DNA of 28,372 nucleotides from CAYSUS01 sp964434165 (GCA_964434165.1 CAYSUS010000095.1:1-28372), one strand, 5' to 3'; counted from the stretch's first letter, positions 1-8,960 are shown. Numbers and translations are program-made. The notes: generated by a model from the sequence alone, not told the origin.

Positions 1-132
1 ATGAAACCCCACAACCCTCCATAAGTTCCGCTAACTCTGAATCAGAACACTAGATCGCCGTCGGCCGCACTACGCTTGGAAGGGCGCTGACTCCAAGCAA
101 TCCGAAGAGCATGCACCACAGGAACGGACCCT
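1..132. other. Sequence upstream of the polyketide synthase gene
   Basis: No coding region is supported here. The stretch is less GC-rich than the rest of the window, which fits an intergenic region. An AGGAACGG stretch at 120-127 lies just before the ATG at 133 and is the only ribosome-binding-site candidate. No convincing -35/-10 pair is visible, so the promoter may lie upstream of the window, or the gene may belong to an operon that starts outside it. That matters because the synthase lacks a carrier protein and an upstream gene could supply it. Confidence 0.5.
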
Positions 133-3100
133 ATGAATAACGCACGGCGGGAGAGCGCTCCGCTCGCGATCGTCGGCATGGCTTGTCGGCTGCCCGGGGC
201 GCGGAGCCTCGACGAGTTCTGGCAGCTCGTCGTTTCGGCAGGGGACGCGACCGGCGAGCTGCCCGAGAGCGCGTTCGACCGCGCGTTGTACTTCGATCCT
301 CGCCGCGGCGTCCGCGGCAAGTCCTATTCCGCGGTGGGGGGTCTCATGCCGCCCTTGCCGTTCGACAACGGCAAGTGCAAGCTCAGTCCTTCCCTCGTGG
401 AACAGTGCGATCCCGCGCATCTGGTGGCGTGTGAAGTGGTCCACGATGCGCTCGCCGACGCCGGATACGATCCGCACGCGATGCCTCGGGTACGCTCCGG
501 CGTCTATTTCGGACACACCGGAGGCAGCTCGATGGGGGGTGACGTCGTGTACTCCGTCTATGTGGAGCACGCCGCCCGCCTTCTGCGAGAGGTGACGTCG
601 CTGGAGTGTCTCTCCGAGGAGGAGATCGATGCCATCGCGGCGAGCATCACGGAGGAGACCCGGCGGCGGCGCGACCATCGCGCCTCGAGCCCCAAGTTGG
701 ACTGCTCGCCGGACCTCCTGGCGCGATTGATCGGCGAGGCCTACCGACTGGACGGTCCCTGCGTGGTTGTTGACGCGGCGTGCGCCTCTTCCCTTCAGGC
801 CCTGGCTCTCGGCGCGCGCGCGCTGCGGCTGGGCGACGCGGACATGGTCGTGGTGGGCGGCGCGTCCTGTTTCAAGACGGATTCGCTGGTGCTGTTCTCC
901 GCGGCCCAGTCGGTGTCCCCGGGCCGGTCATGTCCGCTCGACGACGAGGCGTCGGGGCTGGTCACCGCCGAGGGTCACGTGGCGCTGGTCTTGAAGTCCT
1001 TGCCCCGGGCCCTGGCCGACGGAGATCGGGTCCGCTGCTTGATTCGAGGGATCGGCATCTCGTCGGACGGCCGCGGCAAGAGCCTTTGGGCTCCGCTGAA
1101 GGGAGGGCAGGCCAAGGCGATCCGGCGCGCGTATCCCGCCCCGCTCGGGCCGGAGCACATGCAGTACGTCGAGGCGCACGCCACCTCGACCCAGGTCGGC
1201 GACGCCACCGAGATGGCTGCCCTGGCCGAAGCGTTTCCCCAGCGTACGGATGGCGGTCCCAGGATCCCGCTGGGCAGCGTCAAGGCCAACATCGGGCACA
1301 CCCTGGAAACGGCGGGGGTCGCCGGCCTGGTCAAGGTCGTGCTGGCGATGGAGCACGAGACCATCCCCCCGGTCGCCAACGTCTCCCGGCCGAATTCCAA
1401 GGTCCCGTGGTCCGAGCTGCCGTTCTACCTGCCCCAATCGCCCGAGCCCTGGACGCGCCCGGCCGATGGGGGACCGCGCCGGGCCGCCGTCAACGCCTTC
1501 GGAATCGGGGGCTTGAACGTCCACGTCGTGCTGGAGGAGCACCTGGCTCGAGCGAACGCACCGGACAACGGCCACCTTCCGCGGCAGGCCGCGCCGAGCC
1601 AGGACGTCCCGATCGCCGTGGTAGGCGTCGGGGCGATTCTCCCCGAGGCGCGAGACGTCGCCGCGTTCGCACGGCTTCTCCAGGCCGGCCGTGACGCCCG
1701 GACGGACGTGCCTCCGCAGCGATGGGACGCCGCCATGTGGCTCGATCCCGCGGGCAAGCGCCCGTATCGGGCCGCCCATGCGCGCGGCGGCTTCATCAGG
1801 GACTACCAGTATGACTGGCGGCGACATCGCGTGCCGCCCAAGCAGGTGGCCAACGCCAACCCCTTGCAGTTCATGTTGCTCGACGCGACCGAGGAGGCCT
1901 TGAGGCAGGCGGGCTGCCTCGACAAGCCGTTCGACCGGGATCGCGTGGGTGTGATCGTGGGGACCGTGTTCGCCGGCGACTTCGCCAACGAGTTGCAGGC
2001 AGGGCTGAGACTGCCCGAGTTCGGCGCATCGCTTCGACAGCACCTTGCGAAAAGGGGGCTCGATCCGTCCCGCGTGGACCAGGTCGCGGCCGAACACGAG
2101 GAGCGGTTGCTCAAGCGGATGCCGGCCCTGCTGGATGAGACGGGGAGCTTCACCAGCAGCACGCTGGCCTCCCGCATCACGAAGACCTTCGACCTGAAGG
2201 GCGGCGCGATGGCCATCGACGCCGGATGCGGATCGGGGTTGATGGCCATCGGGGCCGCGATCGACGTCCTCAGGTCCGGCGAGTGCGACATGATGATCTG
2301 CGCGACCGGACATCGGAGTATGGACCCGTTCGCGTTCGAGGCGATGTCCCGACTGGGCCTGCTCGGAGGCCGCGAGGGCCAGCACGCCTTCGATCCGGAC
2401 GTGGACGGATTCTGTCCCGGCGAGGGCTGCGCCGCTTTGGTGCTGAAGCGGCTGTCCGACGCCGAGCGCGACGGCGACAAGGTGCTGGGCGTGCTGCACG
2501 CCCTCGGAGCGTCGGCGGACTGGAAGCAGCGGGGACGCGCGACGAGCCGGGCGATCCGGCGCGCCCTCGACGCTTCCGGGGCGTCGCCCTCCGACCTCCG
2601 CGCCTTCGAAGTCCAGGCTTCCCCTGCCGACATGACCCGCCACGAGCTGGAAGAGATCGGCAGCGTTCTGTCCGCAGAGTCGCCGCAGGTCCCCATCCAG
2701 GTCAATGCCCTGGTCTCCCAGTTCGGCTACCTGGGAGCGGTTCACGCCGCGGCCGGCCTCATCAAGGGGATCCTCGGCTTCGCGCGCGGTGAGTATCCTC
2801 AGGGCAGGGTCTGCAACCGGCCCGACCGACGTCTGCCGTTCTCCGACGCCCTCCGGCCCCAGACCGGGGCCGTTCCGCTCGGCGACCAAGGGAGCGCAGG
2901 CCAGGCCGCGGCACTCGTGGGGGTCAGCGCCGGAAGGCCCGAGGGCCCGGCCTATTGCATGCTGGTCGAATCGGTGGCCAGCCTGGCCGCAAGGCGACGG
3001 CAACCGCTCCTCGGCCGCCGTGAAGCTGCCTCGGGCGCCCAGCCGAGCCCGCGAATCGTACGCCTCGCCGCCCCGAGCTGGCATGCGCTTCGAGAACGCC

Positions 3101-6100
3101 TTGCGGACGCCTCGCCCGAATCGCTCCACGATCCGGACTACCGCTTCGCCAGCGTCGATCGAGCGCGCGTGGCCGTTGTCTGCCGCGGCCCCGCCGACTT
3201 CGCCGAGAAGCTCCGCACCCTCGCCGCGGAATTGCCCCGGCCGAGCGAGTCGTCCCGCGCGCGCCTCGCCAGGCACGGCATCTACTGGGGCGAACCGCAT
3301 TCCGCCTCGCGCGCGGCGGCGTTCGTCTTTCCCGGACAGGGATCGCAGTATCCGGGCATGCTGGAGAAGCTGATCGAGGAGCTGCCCGAGGCACAGGCTG
3401 CCTGTCGGCGAGCCGACGCCGCGATGCAGGCCCTCGGGTACGAGACGTTCCAGGCGATCGCCGGGTCGAAGGCCCGCGACCTGGGCACCGACGTCTGGAA
3501 GACGCAGGTCTCCATGCTCCTGGCGGACTGCATCCTGGAGGACACCTTGCGGCAATGGGGGCTGACCCCGTCGATCGTGGCCGGCCATAGCTACGGCGAG
3601 TTCGCCGCCATCGTGTGCGCCGGCGTCTGGAGCCTGACCGACGCCATTCGTGCCACCCGCCACCGATGCCAGAGCGTTCTGGACACGATGGACGGAACCG
3701 GGGGCATGGCAGCCGCCAGCGCCTCGTCCGATGCGGTCCTCGCCGCGCTGGAGCACCTCGAGGGCGTCTATCTCGCGAACCTCAACGCCCCCGACCAGAC
3801 GGTGATCGCCGGCCGGCTGGCTTCCGTCCGCTCCGCGCTCCGCCGCTTGAAGGAGGCGGGCCACTCGGCCGTGATGATCGACGTCCCTTGCCCGTTCCAC
3901 ACGCCCCTGATGCGCCCCGCGGCGGAACGGTTCGCTCAATGCCTGGACGAGATTCCGCTTCGCGACAGCCGACTTCCGGTAGTCAGCACCGCTACGCAAC
4001 GGACGATGCGCTCAGCCGGCGCGATCCGCAAGAGCCTGATCGACCAGCTCACGCAGCCGACGAAGTACGATCGGATCCTGGAAGCCCTGCTCGCCACGCG
4101 ACCGGCGCTGGTGCTCGAAGTGGGGCCGCGGCAGACCTTGACCCGCTTGAATCGCAAGAACCACGACGCGGGCGACGTGGTGTTTCTCTCCTGCGACGTC
4201 CCGGCGTCGCCGGGCGCGACGGCGCTCTTCGGCGCGGTCGCCCAGGCCGACTGCCTGGGCTGCCTCGAGTCGGGGACCGATACAGGGCAGATCGCGACAC
4301 GGCCGTCGCGCGCCCCGGCCAGAGTGCTCTTCCACGACGCGACGGCGAGAAGAACCTCCGAAATCCAGTCGGAGACCCAAGCAAGCGCGAAAACGGCGAA
4401 GTCCCGTCGGCACGCCGGGGTCGGCCGGACCGACGCGAGCAGCGGGGTTCGGCCGGGCGGCAAGGCGGACGCCGCGCTTGCCGGGGCGGCCCCTGGAGCC
4501 GCCACGCTCGCGGTGTCGCACCAAGCGTCTTTGCGTCGGGGCCGGCTCGCTCCGGATGTCTCGAGCGCCGCGGGGACGGCCGCCGACTCGACGCTTCCCG
4601 CGACGCGACCCTCGACCTCCGAGAAGACCGCGAACGCTCCACCCGTCGGCCCGGGGGAAGGAGAACGCGCGCAGCAGGCGGCGGCCTCGCGGGTGCCGAA
4701 GACGGTGCAAGTGCAAGTGCTGGAGGGGAGTCCGGGCGATCGCGGGCTGCACCACGGGGGCCTGCTGAAGCGCGCGATTCAACACGAGCTGGCGGCGTTC
4801 ATCGACTCCAGCACGTGCCTCGACCGCCCCTCTCGGCCGATCTGGTCCGAGCCGTGGAACGCGGAGCTCGCCGCCCTGGCCCAGGGAGCGGCCGTCAACT
4901 GCGAGGCGCTCCTCGCGTGGAACCTGGTGGCCGAGCCCTTGTCGGCCTTGCCCGCGTCGATCGGCCAGGCCGGCGCTCCGCGGCCCGCTGCCGGGGCGCG
5001 GCATTCGTTGACGCTCGTGCAGGTCCGCAAGCCTCCGCGGGGCATCCCGTACCTGGCCGTCGGGCGCCCCGGCCGGCTGGCCGTTCCGGCGGGGATGAAC
5101 GCGGCCGGACTGGCGATCTCCTGCGAGCCGTTGGACGCGCACGTCCCGCCGGAGGACGTCATGGCCGTCACCGCCTGGATGCATGAAGGACTGTCTTCGT
5201 TCCGCGACGCGGAGGAGCCGGCCCGTCGCATGAAGGAGCTTGCCCTGGCGGGTCGCTGGGGCATCGGCCTGAAGTCGGCCGGATCGGCGAGCCGCTTCTG
5301 GCTGCATGCGTCGGCAGACGTGCGGTCGGTGGACGCAGCCGTCACGCGCGAGCAAGCGGCGCTCCACCACATGCTGGACCGCGATCCGTCTTCGATGGTC
5401 CTGTTCGATCGCCAAAGCGGCCGCCGGGAGACCCTTCGGCTGAGCGATTGGCTCGGCGGCCGGAGCGCGTCTCCCGAATCGACCGCCGCCGACGCGGCCG
5501 GCAGGGTGATGCGGCGTCACGTGCTCCGGATGAGCCCGGCTCCCCGCGCCGCTCCGGCCGCCGACGTCTGTGCTTCGGGAAGCCGGGTCTGTCTCCTCGG
5601 CGACTCGGATGTCGCGCCGGCATTGCAGGAGCGGCTCCAGCAGATCGGCTGTCGCGTCACCACGGTCGGCCCAAGCGACCTCCCGACCGCCTTCGACGCC
5701 TCCCGGGAAGCGGAGGTACCCGAGCACCTGGTCCTCCTGACGGAATCCGCGACGGACTGCCCGGGCCTCGACGGCCTGGCGGCAGCCCGCCGTTTCCAGG
5801 CGCTCTTCTTCGCGTGCCGCCGTTGGATGGCCGAGATCGAGGCGCGGGCCAGGACCGGGGCCGCCTCGCTGGTGGCGGTCACGCGCATGGGCGGCGATTT
5901 CGGATTCCACTCGTCCGCGGTCCGGTTTGCGGGGGGTGGGATCACGGGGCTGCTCAAGGCGATTCGTCGCGAGTACCCTGCGTTGCGGGCCAAGGTCCTC
6001 GACGTCCCGATCAGCGAGCCTCCGGACGCGGTCGCTTCGGAACTGCTCGCGGAGGTCAATTCGACGTGCACGGACCTGGAGATCGGTTTCCGCGGCGGAC

Positions 6101-7995
6101 GGCGCTACGCGGTGGCGGCCGTCCCCGCCCCCGCCGCCGAACGCGGCGCGCGCGACGTCAAACGCGGAGGCGTATGGGTCGTGTCGGGCGGCGGCCGCGG
6201 CGTGACGTTTGCCGTGGCCCGCGAGCTGGCCCGCCGCTTCGATGCGAAGCTGCATCTTCTCGGCACGGCCCCGATCCCCCAAGACGAGACATGGCGGGGA
6301 AAGAGCGAAGAGCAGCTTCGCCAGCTCAGACGGGAGATCGCGCTGGAAGCTCGCCGCCGGGGCCGAGACCCGGGCGAGGAATGGCGGCGCGTTGAGAGGG
6401 CCATGGAGTTGGATCGCAACCTGAAGCGACTGGCCCGCGAGCGTCTCCATGCGACCTATCACCGCTGTGACATCACCGACAGAAAGGCCCTCGCCGCGGT
6501 GCTCGACGACGTCCGGTCCAAGGACGGCCCCATCCACGGCGTTCTGCACGGCGCGGGGGTGGAAGCGGCCTGCCGATTCACCAAGAAGACGGAAGACCGC
6601 GTCCGCGCGACCATCGCCTCGAAGTGCGACGGCTGTGCCAATCTGATCGCCCTGACGCGGGAAGACCCGCTCGCGTATTTCCTGGCCTTCGGCTCGACGA
6701 GCGGGCGATTCGGAGGGCTGGGCCAGACGGACTACTCGCTCGCGTCCGATCTGCTGGCCAAGATGGTCGATCGACTGGCCGACGAGCGCCCCGAATGCCG
6801 CGCCGTCACGTTCCACTGGCCCGCCTGGGAGGGAGTTGGAATGGCCGCCCGTCCTGAAAGCCGAATGGCGCTTCAGCGCGCGGGAATCACCTTCATGCCT
6901 CTGGCCGAGGGCGTCCAGTTCGTGATCGACGAGCTTGGTTCGCCGGATCGGGAGCGGGAGATCCTGGTCCTCGACAAGCCGGGCTTTCTCGACACGGACG
7001 GCACGATGCGCCGACAAGGCAGGCCCTGCGACCCGTCCGTCTTCCGAGAGACGCCTGAAGACCCCGGGACGTCGGATCGGAAGCGCCCGGCAGCTCGGCA
7101 ACCGCGGAAGGCGCCGCCGCTTCGCGACGTGTCGCAGGTTCCCTTGATCGATCGCATCGACCCCGGACCCGCGTCGGGCCGTTACGTGGCCAGCGCCCCG
7201 CTGGACGCCGACAGGGACCCGTTCCTGACGAATCATCGCCTCCGCGGCAAGCCGTTTCTGCCGGCCGTGCTGACCGCGGAGTTGTTCGCCGAGGCCGCGT
7301 CGCTGACGCAACCGCGTGCCGTGTTCTGCGGACTGCGCGATCTGCACTTGATTAGCGGGTGGTTTCTCGAGCCGGGACGCCCCGACCGGGCCCGCATCGT
7401 CATGCAACAGGTCGATGGCGGGGTCCGCTGCGAGCTTCGCAGGACGCTGCGCAACTCGCGCGGAGAGATCGTCGAGGAAGACAAGCTCCAGGCGACCGCT
7501 TGGGTCGAGCTGGGCCGCGAGCCGCCGCGCATCGAGGCGATCGATCCCGGCCGCCCGGTCCTGGCCTGGACCCCCTTCCGCTACCCGGACGACTTCGAGA
7601 TCTTCCACGGTCCCCCCCTGAGAGCCCTGAAGCAGATCGACTTCGTGCACGGCGGAGGGCGCGCGGTCCTGTCGTGCGGCCCGTGGCAGGACTTGCTCGG
7701 AAGACGCGGCGGGGGCAGCGCGATGGTGAATGGGGCCCTCCTGGACGGCTGCATGGCGACGTGCGGCACGTTCTCCTACTTCATGGTCAACAACAAGCTG
7801 GAGATCCCCAAGTCGATCGCGTCGTTCAGGCAGGCGAGACTTGCGCGTCCCGGCGAGGTCTGCACCCAGAGGTTCTTCTTCCGCGGGCCCGCGGCGGGGG
7901 GCAACCTCTACGACTTCACCCTGATCGGCGAGGAGGGCGACGCGATCTTCCACGTCGAGGGCTACCAATCGACTCAACTGGGAGGAATGCGATGA
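133..7995 (+). CDS. Iterative type I polyketide/PUFA-like synthase, KS-KS°-AT-(C45-like)-KR-DH, no ACP
   Basis: Predicted cytosolic 2620-residue multidomain synthase that would extend malonyl units and reduce and dehydrate the beta-carbon. Domains by eye: KS1 about 8-470, with C217 in VDAACASSL, H349 in EAHATST and H389 in NIGH. KS2 about 490-945 keeps C699 (IDAGCGSGL) but has Q828 and Y866 where the two His belong. AT about 1060-1365 has FPGQGSQYPG, S1153 in GHSYGE and H1256 in PFHTPLM, a malonyl-type pattern. A Ser/Ala/Arg-rich linker covers about 1365-1535 and a degenerate C45 acyltransferase-like segment about 1540-1775. KR about 1805-2310 has SGGGRGVT, S2188 and Y2201, with the long charged insertion typical of PfaA/PKSE ketoreductases. 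DH about 2350-2610 has H2368 in HRLRGKPFLP and D2538. No phosphopantetheine-type serine motif was found. There is no thioesterase. The stop overlaps a small ORF (ATGA). The family is secure; the product is unknown. Confidence 0.93.
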   Translation: MNNARRESAPLAIVGMACRLPGARSLDEFWQLVVSAGDATGELPESAFDRALYFDPRRGVRGKSYSAVGGLMPPLPFDNGKCKLSPSLVEQCDPAHLVACEVVHDALADAGYDPHAMPRVRSGVYFGHTGGSSMGGDVVYSVYVEHAARLLREVTSLECLSEEEIDAIAASITEETRRRRDHRASSPKLDCSPDLLARLIGEAYRLDGPCVVVDAACASSLQALALGARALRLGDADMVVVGGASCFKTDSLVLFSAAQSVSPGRSCPLDDEASGLVTAEGHVALVLKSLPRALADGDRVRCLIRGIGISSDGRGKSLWAPLKGGQAKAIRRAYPAPLGPEHMQYVEAHATSTQVGDATEMAALAEAFPQRTDGGPRIPLGSVKANIGHTLETAGVAGLVKVVLAMEHETIPPVANVSRPNSKVPWSELPFYLPQSPEPWTRPADGGPRRAAVNAFGIGGLNVHVVLEEHLARANAPDNGHLPRQAAPSQDVPIAVVGVGAILPEARDVAAFARLLQAGRDARTDVPPQRWDAAMWLDPAGKRPYRAAHARGGFIRDYQYDWRRHRVPPKQVANANPLQFMLLDATEEALRQAGCLDKPFDRDRVGVIVGTVFAGDFANELQAGLRLPEFGASLRQHLAKRGLDPSRVDQVAAEHEERLLKRMPALLDETGSFTSSTLASRITKTFDLKGGAMAIDAGCGSGLMAIGAAIDVLRSGECDMMICATGHRSMDPFAFEAMSRLGLLGGREGQHAFDPDVDGFCPGEGCAALVLKRLSDAERDGDKVLGVLHALGASADWKQRGRATSRAIRRALDASGASPSDLRAFEVQASPADMTRHELEEIGSVLSAESPQVPIQVNALVSQFGYLGAVHAAAGLIKGILGFARGEYPQGRVCNRPDRRLPFSDALRPQTGAVPLGDQGSAGQAAALVGVSAGRPEGPAYCMLVESVASLAARRRQPLLGRREAASGAQPSPRIVRLAAPSWHALRERLADASPESLHDPDYRFASVDRARVAVVCRGPADFAEKLRTLAAELPRPSESSRARLARHGIYWGEPHSASRAAAFVFPGQGSQYPGMLEKLIEELPEAQAACRRADAAMQALGYETFQAIAGSKARDLGTDVWKTQVSMLLADCILEDTLRQWGLTPSIVAGHSYGEFAAIVCAGVWSLTDAIRATRHRCQSVLDTMDGTGGMAAASASSDAVLAALEHLEGVYLANLNAPDQTVIAGRLASVRSALRRLKEAGHSAVMIDVPCPFHTPLMRPAAERFAQCLDEIPLRDSRLPVVSTATQRTMRSAGAIRKSLIDQLTQPTKYDRILEALLATRPALVLEVGPRQTLTRLNRKNHDAGDVVFLSCDVPASPGATALFGAVAQADCLGCLESGTDTGQIATRPSRAPARVLFHDATARRTSEIQSETQASAKTAKSRRHAGVGRTDASSGVRPGGKADAALAGAAPGAATLAVSHQASLRRGRLAPDVSSAAGTAADSTLPATRPSTSEKTANAPPVGPGEGERAQQAAASRVPKTVQVQVLEGSPGDRGLHHGGLLKRAIQHELAAFIDSSTCLDRPSRPIWSEPWNAELAALAQGAAVNCEALLAWNLVAEPLSALPASIGQAGAPRPAAGARHSLTLVQVRKPPRGIPYLAVGRPGRLAVPAGMNAAGLAISCEPLDAHVPPEDVMAVTAWMHEGLSSFRDAEEPARRMKELALAGRWGIGLKSAGSASRFWLHASADVRSVDAAVTREQAALHHMLDRDPSSMVLFDRQSGRRETLRLSDWLGGRSASPESTAADAAGRVMRRHVLRMSPAPRAAPAADVCASGSRVCLLGDSDVAPALQERLQQIGCRVTTVGPSDLPTAFDASREAEVPEHLVLLTESATDCPGLDGLAAARRFQALFFACRRWMAEIEARARTGAASLVAVTRMGGDFGFHSSAVRFAGGGITGLLKAIRREYPALRAKVLDVPISEPPDAVASELLAEVNSTCTDLEIGFRGGRRYAVAAVPAPAAERGARDVKRGGVWVVSGGGRGVTFAVARELARRFDAKLHLLGTAPIPQDETWRGKSEEQLRQLRREIALEARRRGRDPGEEWRRVERAMELDRNLKRLARERLHATYHRCDITDRKALAAVLDDVRSKDGPIHGVLHGAGVEAACRFTKKTEDRVRATIASKCDGCANLIALTREDPLAYFLAFGSTSGRFGGLGQTDYSLASDLLAKMVDRLADERPECRAVTFHWPAWEGVGMAARPESRMALQRAGITFMPLAEGVQFVIDELGSPDREREILVLDKPGFLDTDGTMRRQGRPCDPSVFRETPEDPGTSDRKRPAARQPRKAPPLRDVSQVPLIDRIDPGPASGRYVASAPLDADRDPFLTNHRLRGKPFLPAVLTAELFAEAASLTQPRAVFCGLRDLHLISGWFLEPGRPDRARIVMQQVDGGVRCELRRTLRNSRGEIVEEDKLQATAWVELGREPPRIEAIDPGRPVLAWTPFRYPDDFEIFHGPPLRALKQIDFVHGGGRAVLSCGPWQDLLGRRGGGSAMVNGALLDGCMATCGTFSYFMVNNKLEIPKSIASFRQARLARPGEVCTQRFFFRGPAAGGNLYDFTLIGEEGDAIFHVEGYQSTQLGGMR

Positions 7996-8114
7996 CCGCG
8001 GCAGCGCGGTTTCGGCGCATCCCTCGACCGCGCGTCCGGCCGCTTCATGCGGCCCCTGCCGCTCGCGGCATGCGTGCTCCCGCCAGTGCCGCGCTTCAAT
8101 CGCCCTGCGCTTAA
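7992..8114 (+). CDS. Possible 40-codon coupling ORF between synthase and reductase
   Basis: The ORF starts at the ATGA that overlaps the synthase stop. GGAGG at 7981-7985 sits six bases upstream, so the start is well formed. It ends 12 bases before the ATG of the next gene. The predicted peptide is Arg/Ala/Pro-rich with no recognisable domain, signal or membrane segment. That composition is what random high-GC DNA encodes, so it may not be a functional protein. Its position suggests a reinitiation bridge that carries ribosomes from the synthase to the SDR gene. A perfect 6-bp hairpin (8038-8054) lies inside it. Confidence 0.25.
   Translation: MTAAARFRRIPRPRVRPLHAAPAARGMRAPASAALQSPCA
8038..8054 (+). 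other. Perfect hairpin, GGCCGC-TTCAT-GCGGCC
   Basis: The arms at 8038-8043 and 8049-8054 are exactly complementary around a 5-nt loop. No T-tract follows, so it is not a classical intrinsic terminator. It sits between the synthase and the SDR and could be an RNA processing or stability element, or chance in GC-rich DNA. Confidence 0.3.
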
Positions 8115-8126
8115 CGGGACTTCACG

Positions 8127-8882
8127 ATGATCGATCTTGAGGGGCGTGTCGCCCTTGTTGCCGGGTCTTCGCGCGGGATCGGCCGGGCGTGTGCCCTGCG
8201 ACTGGCCGAGGCCGGCGCCGATGTCATCGTGGGTTTCGTCTCCGACAAGCCCGCGGCGATGAACGTCGCTTCGCAGATTCGTTCGCTGGGACGGACGGCG
8301 GCCGTCGTTCGCGCGGACGCCACCCAGCGCGACGACGTCGAGTCGATGCTCGAATTCGTGAAGATGGAGTTCGGCACGCTGGACATCCTCGTCAGCATCG
8401 CGGCAGGCGGCGGGTCCCGGCCGCTGATGACGGCCACGGACCGCGATCTCGACGCCGCGATGCACGTCAACGTCCGGCCGTTGATCCACCTGGTCCAAGG
8501 GGCGCTGCCGTTGCTCGAGCAGACCGAGCACCGCGCGAAGGTGATCGCGGTCTCCAGCCCCGAGGCCGCGCTCGGGCTGCCGGCCCATGCGATGATCGAC
8601 GGTTCCATGGCGGCCCTGGAGGCGATCGTCCGGCATCTGGCGATCGAGCTGGGCGATCGCGGCATCAACTTCAACGTCGTGCGCGCGGGACCCGTGGAGG
8701 ACGACTCGGCGCGAGAAGCACCCCACGCGGCGGAGCGGTCCGCGCGCGGCAGCACGGCCGCCGCGCGGCTCGTCCGCGGTGCCGAAGTCGCCGACGCGGT
8801 GCTGTTCCTGGCCAGTCCCTTGTGCGACGCGATGGAAGGACAGACGCTGATCGTGGACCGCGGAGCGGCGAATGGCGTGTGA
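8127..8882 (+). CDS. FabL-like short-chain dehydrogenase/reductase with degenerate active site
   Basis: A 251-residue single-domain Rossmann protein of the SDR superfamily. The N-terminal cofactor loop GSSRGIGRA is intact. The segment around SIAAGGGSRPLM and the C-terminal GQTLIVDRG resemble enoyl-ACP reductase III (FabL). FabL-type enzymes use Tyr-x6-Lys and classical SDRs Tyr-x3-Lys. In the aligned stretch 152-165 (PAHAMIDGSMAALE) the Lys position is M161, the FabL Tyr position is H154 and the classical Tyr position is I157, so neither catalytic residue is present. The active-site Ser region (VSSPEA) remains. It lies 131 bp downstream of the synthase and is probably co-transcribed, so a trans-acting enoyl reductase or a non-catalytic partner of the synthase is the natural guess. 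The ATG at 8127 fits the start of the Rossmann fold; its upstream ribosome site is weak. Confidence 0.88.
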   Translation: MIDLEGRVALVAGSSRGIGRACALRLAEAGADVIVGFVSDKPAAMNVASQIRSLGRTAAVVRADATQRDDVESMLEFVKMEFGTLDILVSIAAGGGSRPLMTATDRDLDAAMHVNVRPLIHLVQGALPLLEQTEHRAKVIAVSSPEAALGLPAHAMIDGSMAALEAIVRHLAIELGDRGINFNVVRAGPVEDDSAREAPHAAERSARGSTAAARLVRGAEVADAVLFLASPLCDAMEGQTLIVDRGAANGV

Positions 8883-8960
8883 CGCCGCCTCGCGGGTGCT
8901 CCGCCTGACCGGCGGGCATGCGCACGCGCGTGATCGGCAGCCCGCGCCGCCGGGCCGGCC
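8883..8960. other. Convergent intergenic gap with a small hairpin
   Basis: These 78 bp separate two converging genes. A 5-bp hairpin (CCGCC at 8901-8905, GGCGG at 8911-8915, 5-nt loop) is present. It lacks a T-tract on either strand, so a bidirectional terminator is only a possibility. Confidence 0.25.

Noticed and set aside
928..3999. Long open frame of 1023 codons antisense to the synthase
   Set aside because: Arg/Gly/His-rich with no domain; third-position GC bias of the sense gene keeps the opposite frame open. The same holds for the 1321-codon antisense frame at 4012-7977.
4300..4740. Carrier protein or frameshifted ACP in the AT-KR linker
   Set aside because: No phosphopantetheine motif in any of the three forward frames; the linker is low-complexity Ser/Ala/Arg-rich sequence.
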